From positions 451,584 to 515,583 of the forward strand of contig CAVRUD010000030.1 in assembly GCA_963724285.1 (NCBI GenBank): a stretch of DNA of 64,000 bases, written 5' to 3'. Of this stretch, positions 37,173 through 46,601 are shown one piece after another. A model generated the notes under the pieces. That model did not search any database. It was not told the DNA's origin and worked only from the letters and a program-made list of their open reading frames with translations. Within the stretch, counting starts at the first letter, position 1, and each line of letters starts with the position of its first letter. Made by a program: the position numbers and the translations under genes. The stretch is from CAVRUD01 sp963724285 (GTDB lineage: Bacteria > Chloroflexota > Chloroflexia > Thermomicrobiales > UBA6265).

Positions 37173-37302
37173 GCGTTGCTGGTGCGTGCCAGGCCGGGCC
37201 TCGCGGCGGCCGACTTCGATGCGGGGATTGCACTCCGAGCCGCGACTCTGCGCGCGACCTACCACCGCGGTGATCGTGCTCGCGGATCATGCGAACGTGC
37301 AG
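37173..37302 (+). pseudogene. Relic of a VapC-type PIN toxin
   Basis: Matches the intact PIN gene (20698-21150): ARPGLAAADFDAGIALRAAT here against ATPGLAVVDVDAGIARRAAT there, followed by LRATY, then a deletion of roughly 100 bases, then VIVLADHA in another frame against VIVLADHV. No antitoxin gene is next to it. Dead. Confidence 0.8.
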
Positions 37303-37475
37303 TCTCAGAGCCGCCTTGCCTCCGGAGCAAGCGACCACCGGTTCAGGCCCTGCCAGGCGTTCCCAGTAAGAACTTCTATCACAACCCCACGGCGGCGGAC
37401 GTCAGGTTTCAACCTGGCGCTGAACCGACGAAGCCCTCCGGGACTCCGGGACTGGGCCGAACGGCGCGGCGCCCG

Positions 37476-37496
37476 ACGGTCTTGATAGGCGCTCTA
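37476..37496. repeat. Solo end of an IS427-type element
   Basis: Read on the minus strand the bases give GAGCGCCTATCAAGACCG after TTA, against GAGCGTCTATCAAAACCG at the left end of the IS at 1234: 16 of 18 match, including the TTA flank. No transposase lies next to it and no good second end was found, so it is a remnant or half of a lost element. Confidence 0.75.
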
Positions 37497-37536
37497 AATA
37501 GCACGGTCGCGAATAGGTGGTTTCGATATCACCTAG

Positions 37537-37690
37537 GCGTGACCCGGGGCCATTGGGGTGGCCGCCAGCGTTTGCAGCATCGCGTCCGTCGTCGCGCTGA
37601 GCTCGTCGGGATCGCAGAACGCGGCGATGTCGTTGGCAGCGAGGTGGCATCGTGCCGGCGGATGCTCATCCTTCAGGGCGGCAAGGTTTT
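37537..37690 (-). pseudogene. Fragment of a malate/L-lactate dehydrogenase (internal to near C-terminus)
   Basis: NDIAAFCDPDELSATTDAML and QTLAATPMAPGH correspond to NIAAFCDPDEFKETMDAML and QTLAATPPAPGHTR of the Ldh at 45185-46292. It covers the part just upstream of the fragment at 26628-26751. It now abuts the 3' end of the FAD-oxidase gene, whose shifted frame reads into it. Confidence 0.78.
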
Positions 37691-37738
37691 CAATGGATTG
37701 GGATGTTTTCGACGAGGGTCGCCGCGGCGCCGGCAGCC

Positions 37739-39014
37739 TCAACCGAACACGTGGCGGTCGAGGTAGGCGCTGCGGAACGCCCCGCGGGGGTCGAGGCGCT
37801 CCGCCAGGCGGCGGAAGTCGGGCAGGCGTGCGTAGCGCGGCTCGAGGGTTTGGGCGGTGGCGGTGAAGAGCTTGCCCCAGTGAGGGCGGGCTTCGAAGGG
37901 CGCGAGGGCGGCCTCGATCGATGGGATGATGCCGCTTACCGCGGCCACGTCGAGCACCCATGAAAAGTGGAAGCAGACGATGTCGGTGCCGTAGGCCGTG
38001 CTCAGCCAGAGGTCGTCTGCGGCGACCGTGCGGATCTCCGAGATCATCAGGTGCGGGCGGAACGTCGGGGCAAGGTCGCGCACGGCACGCAGGGCCTCGA
38101 CCGCCTTTCGACGAGGCACCATCCACTCGGATTGGAGTTCGGCGCCGCTCGCCGGCACTCCGTCCAGGCGGAAGTGGGGGAGGCGATCGAGCCATGGCCC
38201 CGGCACGCCGAGCTGGTCGGTGAGGCTCTCGGTCGTGAGATCCGGCACGGGATGGACGGCCCGGATGGCTGACGCGGGCGCCCAGGAATTGTTCCCGGGG
38301 CGGCAGGGGATCGTCGGGATCCACGCGCGTCTTGAGCCAGACCTGACCGACGTCGTCGCCGTAGTCGAGGAACAGACTCACGCTGTCCGCGCTCGCCATG
38401 ACCTCATTGAATTGGTCCAACAGCACCTCCCAGGCAAGGTGCTCGAATATCTCCTGCCGCATGAGGTAGCTGGGCTGGACGTCAAGCGTCAGCCGGGTCA
38501 CCACCCCCAGCGCCCCGAGGTTCACGACCATCCCGGCGAAGTCGTCGTCCTTGCGCGAGACGTTCACGATGTCGCCGTCGCTGGTCACCAACTCGAGCGC
38601 GGTTACGGCCGTGGCGAGGTTGCCGTTGGCGTCGCCGGAGCCGTGGGTGGCCGTCGCGACCGCCCCACCGACGGAAATGTGGGGCAGGGAGGCCATGTTG
38701 TGAAGGGCCAACCCTTCGCGCTCGAGCGCACGGGCAAGATCGCCGTAGCGAATGCCGGCGTTCACCGTGACAGTCTGAGCGCTGCGGTCGATGGCGACGC
38801 TCTGGTCGATCGCCTCCAACGTGACCAGCTCGGCGGAGTCGGCGATGTCGTTGAAGCAGTGGCGCGTACCGAGCGCGTGGATCTTTGGGGCGCGGGCCAC
38901 GATCGCCCGCAACTCGTCGACCGAGGACGGTCGATGGAGCTGCGTCGCCCGGTAGGGATGGTTGCCTGCCCAGTTCGCCAAACGCGTCGGTTCGTTGCCG
39001 CGAGCGGTCGTCAT
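37739..39014 (-). CDS. FAD-dependent oxidase, alditol/arabinono-lactone oxidase type, one frameshift
   Basis: About 425 residues. The FAD domain starts with TRLANWAGNHPYRATQLHRP and has IHALGTRHCFNDIADS and HISVGGAVATATHGSGDANG, the diphosphate-binding loop of the vanillyl-alcohol-oxidase fold. The C-terminal part has DIVCFHFSWVLD, then ARPHWGKLFTATA and DPRGAFRSAYLDRHVFG. The GRH(C) region resembles alditol/xylitol oxidases, which oxidise sugar alcohols with O2. The frame breaks near 38265. ATG 39014. Its 3' side borders the dehydrogenase fragment. Confidence 0.85.
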
Positions 39015-39295
39015 CGATCAGCCCCACGCGGGCCACCGCCCGCCCCAAAGGCCCCGGTCGTGGGGCGGCCAGAGAGATGGTCGCCACCGGCCGCAGCGCA
39101 GGCCACCGAGAGACCCGAAGTCATCGACCAACGCCAGAGGCCACGGCGATAGAGGCCGTACGGATCGAACGGATCCCATGTTCGATCTTGTCCTGGACAA
39201 TTCGTGCGCCCAATCGGGTACTCAGAGGCGCAAAACGGCGATAGGTGATCCGGACGGCATTCGAACCGATGGCTGGAGGATGGTACGCTGTGGGG

Positions 39296-40298
39296 ATGGG
39301 ACGATCACCTGACGCCACACTTGATCCGCCGACGCAGACCGCCATCGCCGATGCGTACGGTCTGGGCGAACCCGTGGATGCGGTCTTTGTCGCCCGTGGG
39401 GCGATGGGCGCCGTCAACCGCATGAGTCACCACGCTGCACGGCGTGCTGCGCTCTTGGACCGTCAAGCGGTCGTACTGGAACCAGTACACGGAGCATGAC
39501 ATCGCCACGCAGGTGGACTTCACCAGGCAGTGCGAATCGGTCGGGGTTCCCGCGCCGCGCTCGATCCAACGGGTCGACGGCGGGGGCTACATGCTGACGG
39601 TGGATGACCACGCCGAAGGCGGCACCCAGTACCGGGTGCTCGAATGGGTCGAGGGCGACGTCGGGCGCGCGGACGATCCACGGACGATCCCTCCGATCGC
39701 CGAGTGGATGGCGCGCATCCACACCCTTGCGGTCGATCCCGCCGGATACCCCATCGATGAGTGGTACGTCCGGGTGACGTATGACTGGGACGACCTGGCT
39801 GAACGGCTCGCACAGCGGGCCCCAGACATTGCCGAACTCGTGCGAACACACCGCGCGGATCTGCGGGAACTCGCCGATCTGGTCAATGCGACCCAGGAGC
39901 CGGGCGCGGTGTGGTGTCATCGCGACATCGGGGCCAGCAACCTCGTGTGGGGAGATCGCGGGCCGCAGTTGATCGACTGGGAGAATGCAGGGCCGCTCGT
40001 GCCGCACCAGGAGTTGGGGTGTCGGGTGCGGTCGTTGGGGCCGCTCGGGAAATCCGCATACCAGACCTACCGGCAGGCCGGCGGCCCAGCGGAGATCACC
40101 GACATCTCCCACCTCGCAACCTCTGTCGCGGTCCACCTCAACTACGTGGGTGCCCAGGCGGAGCTCCTCCTCGATGACGAACACCCCGAGCAGCACGAGT
40201 TTGCCCGGGCGCAGGTCGCCAACGCGGCGCGGAGTGTCCCGAGTCTGCACAGCCTTGGACCAGTGGATCAAGGAATTGAGGGCGTGAGCGACCCGTAG
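39296..40298 (+). CDS. APH-family phosphotransferase, one frameshift
   Basis: About 333 residues. GLGEPVDAVFVARGAMGAVN is the N-terminal lobe; after a one-base break near 39425-39440 the protein resumes TLHGVLRSWTVKRSYWNQY. The catalytic loop is WCHRDIGASNLVWGD (HxD) and the metal loop LIDWENAGPLVPHQELG, with DWE in place of the usual DFG/DFE. ATG 39296. Substrate unknown. A strong hairpin follows at 40315-40345. Confidence 0.82.
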
Positions 40299-40314
40299 GA
40301 CTCCCAGTGCAAGG

Positions 40315-40345
40315 CGACGGGCCGGGGATGTTCCCCGGCCCGTCG
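40315..40345. terminator. Hairpin terminator between convergent genes
   Basis: A 14-base perfect stem, 40315-40328 with 40332-40345, and a 3-base loop. It sits 17 bases after the kinase stop and 25 bases before the end of the convergent exported-protein gene, so it can serve both strands. No long T tract. Confidence 0.6.
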
Positions 40346-40370
40346 TGGTGTGTGTCGCTCGCGTCGCTCG

Positions 40371-40930
40371 TTACGGCGCCGGGGTGGCGGGCGGCGGTGG
40401 TGTCCATGCCGGGAATCCGGCCAGCGGTTGCCCGACGGCGTCCTGCGGTTCGATCCGGATCCGCGTGTAGAGGGCCGTGCCCTGCGCCGCGTGAGCTCGT
40501 CCATCGTCGTCCCATCGGCGGCAAGGATCGTGGAGGAGTAGGAGGCGGTCGCGGTCGCGCCCCCCGCGTCGACCACGAGGGAGCCGCGGACGAGGAAGTA
40601 GCCGCCCACCTCCGCGATGGTCCCGGTCAGGGTGATGTTGGCCGTGTCCGGGCCGGTGGGCTCCCAGACCCCGGCTCCGCCGACCGTCGGGTCGATGACC
40701 CCGCCGTCGGCCGTGATGACGTTGTAGGTCGGGATCTCGGTCGGGTCGTCGGGGTTGCGGTCGACGATCCAGGAGCCGACGAGCGGATGGCCGGCCATGG
40801 GGAAGGGCGTGGCCTCCTGGGCGGAGGCAGGGCGGGTCGTGGCGGCGAGGGCGACGCCGAGCCCGCTGGCGCCGAGGCCGGCGAGGGCGGAGCGGCGGGA
40901 GACGGACGCGGTGATTCGGGGAGTGGTCAT
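40371..40930 (-). CDS. Tat-exported uncharacterised protein, one frameshift
   Basis: About 186 residues. A Tat signal SRRSALAGLGASGLGVALA is followed by a region with HPLVGSWIVDRNPDDPTEIP and YNVITADGGVIDPTVGGAGV, resembling small lipocalin-like beta proteins common in Thermomicrobia. The frame breaks near 40490: DGTTMDELT continues as AQGTALYTRIRIEPQD and ends TPPPPATPAP at TAA 40371-40373. Function unknown. Confidence 0.75.
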
Positions 40931-41027
40931 CTGGTGGCTCCTGTTCTAACAGTTACGGGTAGAGCGTGGCGGGGGTTATGCGGCGATCAGCGGCGCAGCC
41001 CCTCGCCCGGGGAAGAACCGAACCGAT

Positions 41028-41573
41028 CTAATAGGGCGTGCCGCGCGGCCATTGGCTGGGCGCCGCGTCGGCCGGGGCGGAGGCGAGTTGCCGGAGGATC
41101 TCCGCCGTCGAGAAGTCGAGCCGCAGCGCCGTGATCCGGCCGTCGGCGAACTCGTAGAACGCGGTGTAGGGTACGCTCATGGTCCGGCCGGTCGCGGCCA
41201 GGCCGGCGAACGCGCCGATCTGGGTGCCGCCGAACTGTCCGGTCGTCGCGGCCTCACCCTGGCCGACGACGCTGGCGGTGATCGTCATCCGGCCGGCGAA
41301 GGCGCCGTGATACAGCTCCGCGATCGCCCGGCCGACGGCGGCCTGGCTCCGGACCTGCTGGCCCGAATCCCCGAAGGTGAGGACTGCGTCGGAGGCGAAC
41401 ATCTCGGCGAACGGCGTGCCCGTATCGAGCGCCGCGGTGTAGGCCGCCAGTGCCCCTGTCGTCGTCGCCGCCGACATCGGTGCCGCGGCGGCGACGCCGC
41501 CGCGGCCGATGCCCAGTGCCAGGAAGCTCATCACCGTGATGAGTGCGAAGGTCCCGATCCGTCGTGCAGGCAT
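41028..41573 (-). CDS. Exported SnoaL-like (NTF2 fold) protein
   Basis: 181 residues with an N-terminal signal (FALITVMSFLALGIGRGGVA, about 10-29). The fold region ALAAYTAALDTGTPFAEMFA, DAVLTFGDSGQQVRS and YTAFYEFADGRITALRLDF is that of SnoaL/ester-cyclase-like NTF2 proteins. It may be a small extracellular lyase or a binding protein. ATG 41573. Same strand as the YdhR-like gene upstream. Confidence 0.8.
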   Translation of the reverse strand: MPARRIGTFALITVMSFLALGIGRGGVAAAAPMSAATTTGALAAYTAALDTGTPFAEMFASDAVLTFGDSGQQVRSQAAVGRAIAELYHGAFAGRMTITASVVGQGEAATTGQFGGTQIGAFAGLAATGRTMSVPYTAFYEFADGRITALRLDFSTAEILRQLASAPADAAPSQWPRGTPY

Positions 41574-41632
41574 GATGATCTCCAGTCATTCGAGGAACGC
41601 CGAACGCATCCGACCGTTCCGCGGTCTCGACA

Positions 41633-41941
41633 TTAGGTGGCGACGGGCCGCGGGATCCCGGTGATTTGGCTGAGCTCCTCCAGCACGCTGTAGTGCTGGA
41701 TGCGGAACTCGCCGAAGGCGGGGTTCGCGGTTATCCCCGCGACCATCGTGCTGTTGAGGTAGGACTCGGCCACAGCGCGACCGGTGAAAAGGTGGAACCC
41801 GCCAAGCGTCGCGCCGTCCCGGAGCCACGTCTTCGTCACCAAGCCGGGGACGGTTGCGAGGGCGTACGCGTAATCGGTGAACGGGCCGACTAGCGAGTCG
41901 AAATCGGCTGTCGATTGGAAGGTAATCAGGACCGCATGCAT
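41633..41941 (-). CDS. YdhR-family putative monooxygenase
   Basis: 102 residues: HAVLITFQSTADFDSLVGPF, VPGLVTKTWLRDGATLGGFH and FTGRAVAESYLNSTMVAGI match small ferredoxin-fold monooxygenase-like proteins (YdhR). I chose ATG 41941 because GGAGGAGG lies at 6 bases; the ATG six bases upstream touches the ribosome site. Upstream of the SnoaL-like gene, perhaps cotranscribed. Confidence 0.75.
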   Translation of the reverse strand: MHAVLITFQSTADFDSLVGPFTDYAYALATVPGLVTKTWLRDGATLGGFHLFTGRAVAESYLNSTMVAGITANPAFGEFRIQHYSVLEELSQITGIPRPVAT

Positions 41942-42116
41942 TGGCATCCTCCTCCGTGTCAGGTCCCGTGCCGCTCGCTGAGGCTCTGGTCCGACTCTAC
42001 GCCGATGAGCGTGCGGGCACATCAGAGGAAGTACGCAATCGGTCGACGGCTACGATGGGCCGCCCACATGGACCATTAAGTAGAAGTACGGGAGCCGAAT
42101 CCGTGCGTCAGGGGTC

Positions 42117-45094
42117 TCACCGGACATTGTGATCGAGGGCGAACCGGATGGCGGAGCCGCGCGAGGTGACGCCGAGCTTGCTGTAGATCGAGGTCAGGTG
42201 GGAATTGACCGTTCGCGGGCTGAGCGACAGACTGGTCGGCGACCTGACTGTTGCTCAAGCCCCGCGCCACCAGTCGCAGCACCTCGATCTCGCGGGCGGA
42301 GAGGCCGGCCAGTCCGGTCGACGGGATGGCGACCGCGGCGGCCGCGTCGAGGATCGACGCGAGCGCGTCGGCGCGCGTGAGCGCGGGGCGAGCGTCCAGA
42401 TCGGTGAAGCGGGCACGCGCCTCTGTCAGCGGCGGTCGCGCGGCGTCGCATTCCCCTATGGCCGTGCGCAGCGCCGCTATCCCCAGCAGGGTCAGTGCCC
42501 GTTCGTAGGGGGCGGCGCAGGCGTCGGCGAGCGCCAGCGATTGGGCGAGGTGGCGTTCGGCTTCGGCGTACTGGCCGGCTGTCGTGTCGAGTTCGCCGAG
42601 GAAGCGGTGGGCGGCGAGGAGGACAAGGGGCTGGCGCGGTGTCGTCGCGCCCGCCAGGGACTGCTCGGCGCGCCGCCGCGCCGCCTCCGGGTTGCCAGCG
42701 GCCCGGTGATACGCCGCCCAGGCAAGGTGACCCTCGGCGAGGCCGAGCACGGCGCCGCTCCATGCGAGCCAGCGGTCGTGCGCCTCGAGCCACTGGGATG
42801 TGGCCTCCAGATCGTTGGCATCGAGTGACAGGTAGGATGCCAGGCGCTGCAATTGTGTCCCCGCGAGAAACCGCCGGGACACCTCCGGGGGAGTCCCCGG
42901 ACCGTGCGGCAACTCTTCCCGCACGAGTCGCCACGCCAGCGGCACGTCGCCTTGGGCCCGTGCGAGTGTCGCGACGGCGGGGTTCTGGGCGACGTCGAGG
43001 GGGCGGAACAATTCCGGGAACGACACCACCTCGCGAATGTCCGCCCACCGCCCTTCGATGAACCACAGGGCAAGGCTTGCGGGCTCGTCTTCCTCCCGCC
43101 AAACGCCGCGCGCGGCGCGGCGCGCCGCGTCCACCTCCGCCGCCAGACGCGCGCGTTCGGCGAGGCGGTCGGTCTCATAGGGTAGGACGGCGATGGACAG
43201 GTCCACGTACAACTGCTGATGCAGCGCCGCGTGGTGACCGATGGCGCGGAGCGAGGTTTGCGAACGGCGCCAGTAGCGCCGAGCTTCTCGTGGCCGTCCC
43301 TCCGCGGCGTTCACGTACCCGAGCGCATGATAGGCATCGTAGTACGACGCCGACGATGCGCCTGGGGATCCATCGCTGTCTGGCTCCAAGGCCAGGACGG
43401 CCTCCGCCGCCTGTCGCGCTTCCGCATACCGCCCCAAGATGGCGAGCCACTGGGCGAGAATGGCTTGGGGAACGGCATTATCGGCCAGGGCGCCGGTCGT
43501 CCCGTCGGCCAGCAGGCGGGCAAAACGTTCGCGATCAGTGGGGGAGAGGGCGTGCAAGCGCCGCGACGCCCTCCGCCATCTGGAGGACGCCGCCGCTGAG
43601 GTCCCCGGACCAGCACTGCAGGTGACCCGCGTAACACGTCGTCGCCGCGACAAGGAGGGCGTCACCCGTGTCCGCGCTCAAGTGACGGGCGTCCTCCAGC
43701 GCAGCCACCGCCCGCGGCGGGTCGGTGTAGCGCAGGAGCAGACCGAGCCGGAGATGCAGCCATGCCCGTTGCCTCCGATCGGCGTTCTGGGCGTCCAGCA
43801 GCGCCAACCCCGCCGCGAAGCGTTCGATCGCGGTCGCCCAGGCATAGGCGCGCTGCGCCCGCTCGCCCGCCCGGATCAGCCAGTCAGCGGCGCGCCCATC
43901 GTCCGCCAGGCGGAAGTGGGACGCGACGGCATCCGGATCGGGCGCCGGGGAGGACACGAGCACCTCGCCGATGCGCCGGTGCCAGATCTGCCGCCGAGGT
44001 AGGGGCACGCCCTCGTAGAGCGCCTCGCGGATCAGCGCATGGGCAAACCGCACCCCCAGACCGTCGGCAGTCTCCACGAGCACGTGAGCCGCCACTGCCC
44101 GCTCGACGACATCCGCCAGCATCTCATCGGATCTGTCGCCCACCGCGCGCCATACCCCCAGCGGCGCCTGGTGGCCAATCGTCGCGGCCAGACCCAACAG
44201 GCGATACGCGACCTCCCCTAGCCGCGCCAGCCGTCCGTCGATCACCTGCCGCAGGAACGCGGGTACGCGCACCGCGGACAGGTCGCCCAGCCGCCAAACC
44301 GCGCTGTCATCGCCGGCGGTCGCCGGATGCAGCACCCCTTCCTCCTCCAGCGCGCGAAGCAACTCGCCCGCGAAGAGGGGGTTGCCGCCCGCCCGCCCAT
44401 GCAGGTAGGTCACCAACCGGGCCTCGTCCCACGCGGCGAGCGCGTGGCGGGACCGCACGAGTTCGCGGAGGTCGTCGTCGCTGAGCGGGTGCAGATCGAG
44501 CCGAACGGCGGATGCCTCACGCACCAGGGTCGGCAAGAGCGCGTAGAGCGGGTGCTGGCGGTGAAGCTCCTCGGCTCGATAGGTGGCTAACAGGAGCACT
44601 GCGGTCCCCGCCAGCTCGCGGGCAAGGAAGCGCAGCAGATCGAGGCTGGCTGGGTCGGCCCAGTGCAGATCCTCGATGACGAGCACGACTGGCCGCACCG
44701 CCGCCGCCGCGAGCAGGAAATCCCGCACGGCGTCGAAGCGCGCCGTCCGCGGTTCGGGCATCCCAGCCGGGGTGACCGCTCCGAGCAGCGCGGGACGTGG
44801 GGGGAGTTCGGGCAGTGGAGGGCAGCGGTCAAGCAGTTCGGTCCAGGGGCCGTAGGGCGGCGTCTCGATCAGGTCGTAGCAGTGCCCGACCAGGACGAGC
44901 GCGCCCCGCGCCGCCGCATCCGATGCCAGCGCCTCGGCCAGCGCCGATTTGCCGATCCCCGCCTCGCCGCCAATCAGCACGAAACTGCCGCGGCCAGCCA
45001 GTGCTCCGACGAGGTGCTCTCGCAGGAACGTATGCTCCCGTGCCCGCCCAACCAGAAAAGGGCGACCCCCAGAAGCGAATTCGGGATCTGCCAT
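42117..45094 (-). CDS. Large AAA-ATPase LuxR-type regulator, two frameshifts
   Basis: About 990 residues. N-terminal AAA ATPase: GRPFLVGRAREHTFLREHL, P-loop GGEAGIGKSALAEAL, Walker B VVLVIEDLHWADPASLDLL and the arginine/sensor region ATYRAEELHR. A long TPR-type helical part follows, ending in a LuxR helix-turn-helix (GLSAREIEVLRLVARGLSNS, then RTVNSHLTSIYSKLGV). The frame breaks near 43570 and near 42230; in the second, shifting one base gives DQLSLSPRTVNSHLTSIYSK and the stop at 42117. Such MalT-like proteins activate target genes after ligand binding; the target is unknown. Not the same subfamily as the tandem group at 51.6-58.8 kb. Confidence 0.88.
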
Positions 45095-45184
45095 CTCATA
45101 CCGTCCGAGCGGATCGCTTGGCGTCTTAAGGGTTCCAATGTACCAGAGGGAATCGGGCGTACCCAGGGAAATGCATGGTCGCGA

Positions 45185-46292
45185 CTAGATCGTCTCGATA
45201 CAGTCCAGACCGAACGACTCCGTGCAGCCGTTGAACCAGTCGATGACTTCGCGATGCAGCGGGATGCCGTTGGCGCGCCGGTCGACCTCGGTTTCGTGTT
45301 CGGGTAGTCCGGGATAGACGACCCGCGTGTGGCCCGGGGCCGGTGGGGTGGCGGCCAATGTTTGCAGCATCGCGTCCATCGTTTCCTTGAACTCGTCCGG
45401 GTCGCAGAAGGCGGCGATGTTGTAGGCGGCGAAGTGGTGCCGGGCGAACGGGTGTTGATCCTTCACCATGTTTGGGACGCTGCCGGAGAGCATGGTGGTC
45501 AGCGTCTCGACCATGAGGGCCAGGCCGAACCCTTTGTGCGATCCCTGTTCACGGGTGCCGCCCAGGGGCAAGAGGTTGAAGCCGCGAAGCGCGTACCGCT
45601 CCCCGGACGGGACTGGGCGGGCGTCCATGATCGGGGTGCCATCGGCTTCGGCGATCCAGCCTGGCTCGATGTTCGCGCCTACCCGGCGGGCCAAGCCGAT
45701 CTTGTTGCCGGCGATGGTCGAGGTGGCCGCGTCGTAGACCAGGAAGGGTTCGCTCCCGGCAGGCGCCGCGATCGAGATCGGGTTCGTCCCAAGCCGAGGT
45801 TCGGCCCCGAACGTCGGGAGGACGAACTTGCTCATCGCGGTCATGCAGACGCCAATCAGACCCTGTTTTGCGGCGTGCATCGCGAAATAGCCGACCGCCC
45901 CGAGGTGGCCGCTGTTGCGCATGGTCACCACGCCGACACCGACGTCGCGCGCCTTGTCGATGGCGAGTTGCATCGCCTTCTTGCCCTGCAAGACTCCGAG
46001 TCCGCGGTCGCCGTCGAAGGCGGCGCTGCCGGGCATTTCGCGAAGGAGCGTGCGGCGCAGGATTGGGATTCAGCTCGCCACTTTGGAACCAGCAGACATA
46101 CTGCCGCATCATGTTCGAGACGCCATGCGTCTCCACGCCGCGCAGATCGGCCCAGACGAGCACGTCCGCCCCATCGGCCGCATCCTCGGCCGGGACGCCG
46201 CAAGCGATGAAGATTTCCGTTACGCAGCGGCGGAGCGCGGCTTCGGAGACACGCACCTGATCGGCTTCCGGGACGTGAAAGCGTTCGAGCAT
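45185..46292 (-). CDS. Malate/L-lactate (Ldh family) dehydrogenase, one frameshift
   Basis: About 369 residues. NAD(P)-dependent oxidoreductase of the LDH2/MDG2 type (malate, lactate, sulfolactate or ureidoglycolate). Visible features: HGVSNMMRQYVCWFQSGELN, FDGDRGLGVLQGKKAMQLAI, TMRNSGHLGAVGYFAMHAAK (catalytic His), RLGTNPISIAAPAGSEPFLV and EQGSHKGFGLALMVETLT. The frame breaks near 46045. ATG 46292 follows GGGGAG. It lies downstream of the ThDP-enzyme gene with a repeat-filled gap of 309 bases; two broken paralog pieces lie at 26628 and 37537. Confidence 0.88.
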
Positions 46293-46601
46293 CGGGTCTC
46301 CCCTGGCTATCGGTGCCGATTCGAGCGGCCCGCGGACGCCTCGTCCGCATCCGGTAAGACCGCGGTGCTATCGGGATGCCGCGCTGCGGCCTCGCCCGGG
46401 GCTAAAGACCCCGGGCTGACCCCGATAACCCGGCTGAAGCCGGCTGCCGCCCGGCGCGAACGTCGGAATAATCCGAACGAAGCCCCGGCGTGGCAGCCCC
46501 CTTCAGGGGGGTTATCTGGGTCAGCCCGACGTCTTTAGCGTCGGGCGGAGCCTGAACGGCGCTTCGCTGTTCCCGGCAACGCATCCATGCGGCCACCCAT
46601 C
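46293..46601. repeat. Gap filled by a structured inverted repeat
   Basis: A 309-base gap between the dehydrogenase and the ThDP enzyme. Its core (46394-46546) is a composite palindrome described in its own entry. The flanks hold no gene or other repeat that I could see. Confidence 0.6.
46394..46546. repeat. Composite palindrome with covarying hairpins
   Basis: Two arms, each a string of small hairpins. Left: GCCCGGGG-CTAAAGA-CCCCGGGC (46394-46416), then GGCTGACCCCGATAAC, then CCGGC-TGAA-GCCGG. Right, inverted: GCCCGACG-CTAAAGA-CGTCGGGC (46546-46524), then CTGACCCAGATAAC, then CCCCC-TGAA-GGGGG. Loops are the same while stems differ by paired changes. Related hairpins with CTTTAG loops lie at 49145-49204. 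Confidence 0.75.

Larger units (their letters stand above)
36826..37738. other. Recombination junction of gene and IS fragments
   Basis: No intact gene. From left to right: low-information sequence to about 37160, a VapC relic (37173-37302), unassigned sequence, an IS427-type end (37476-37496), and a dehydrogenase fragment (37537-37690) running towards the FAD-oxidase gene. The pieces come from gene types that are intact elsewhere in this window. Confidence 0.65.

Noticed and set aside
37093..37496. A complete non-autonomous element ending at the lone IS427 end, with GAGACGCTTAACAGAG near 37094 as the other end
   Set aside because: Left end needs an insertion and mismatches, and no matching TTA/TAA duplication flanks it.
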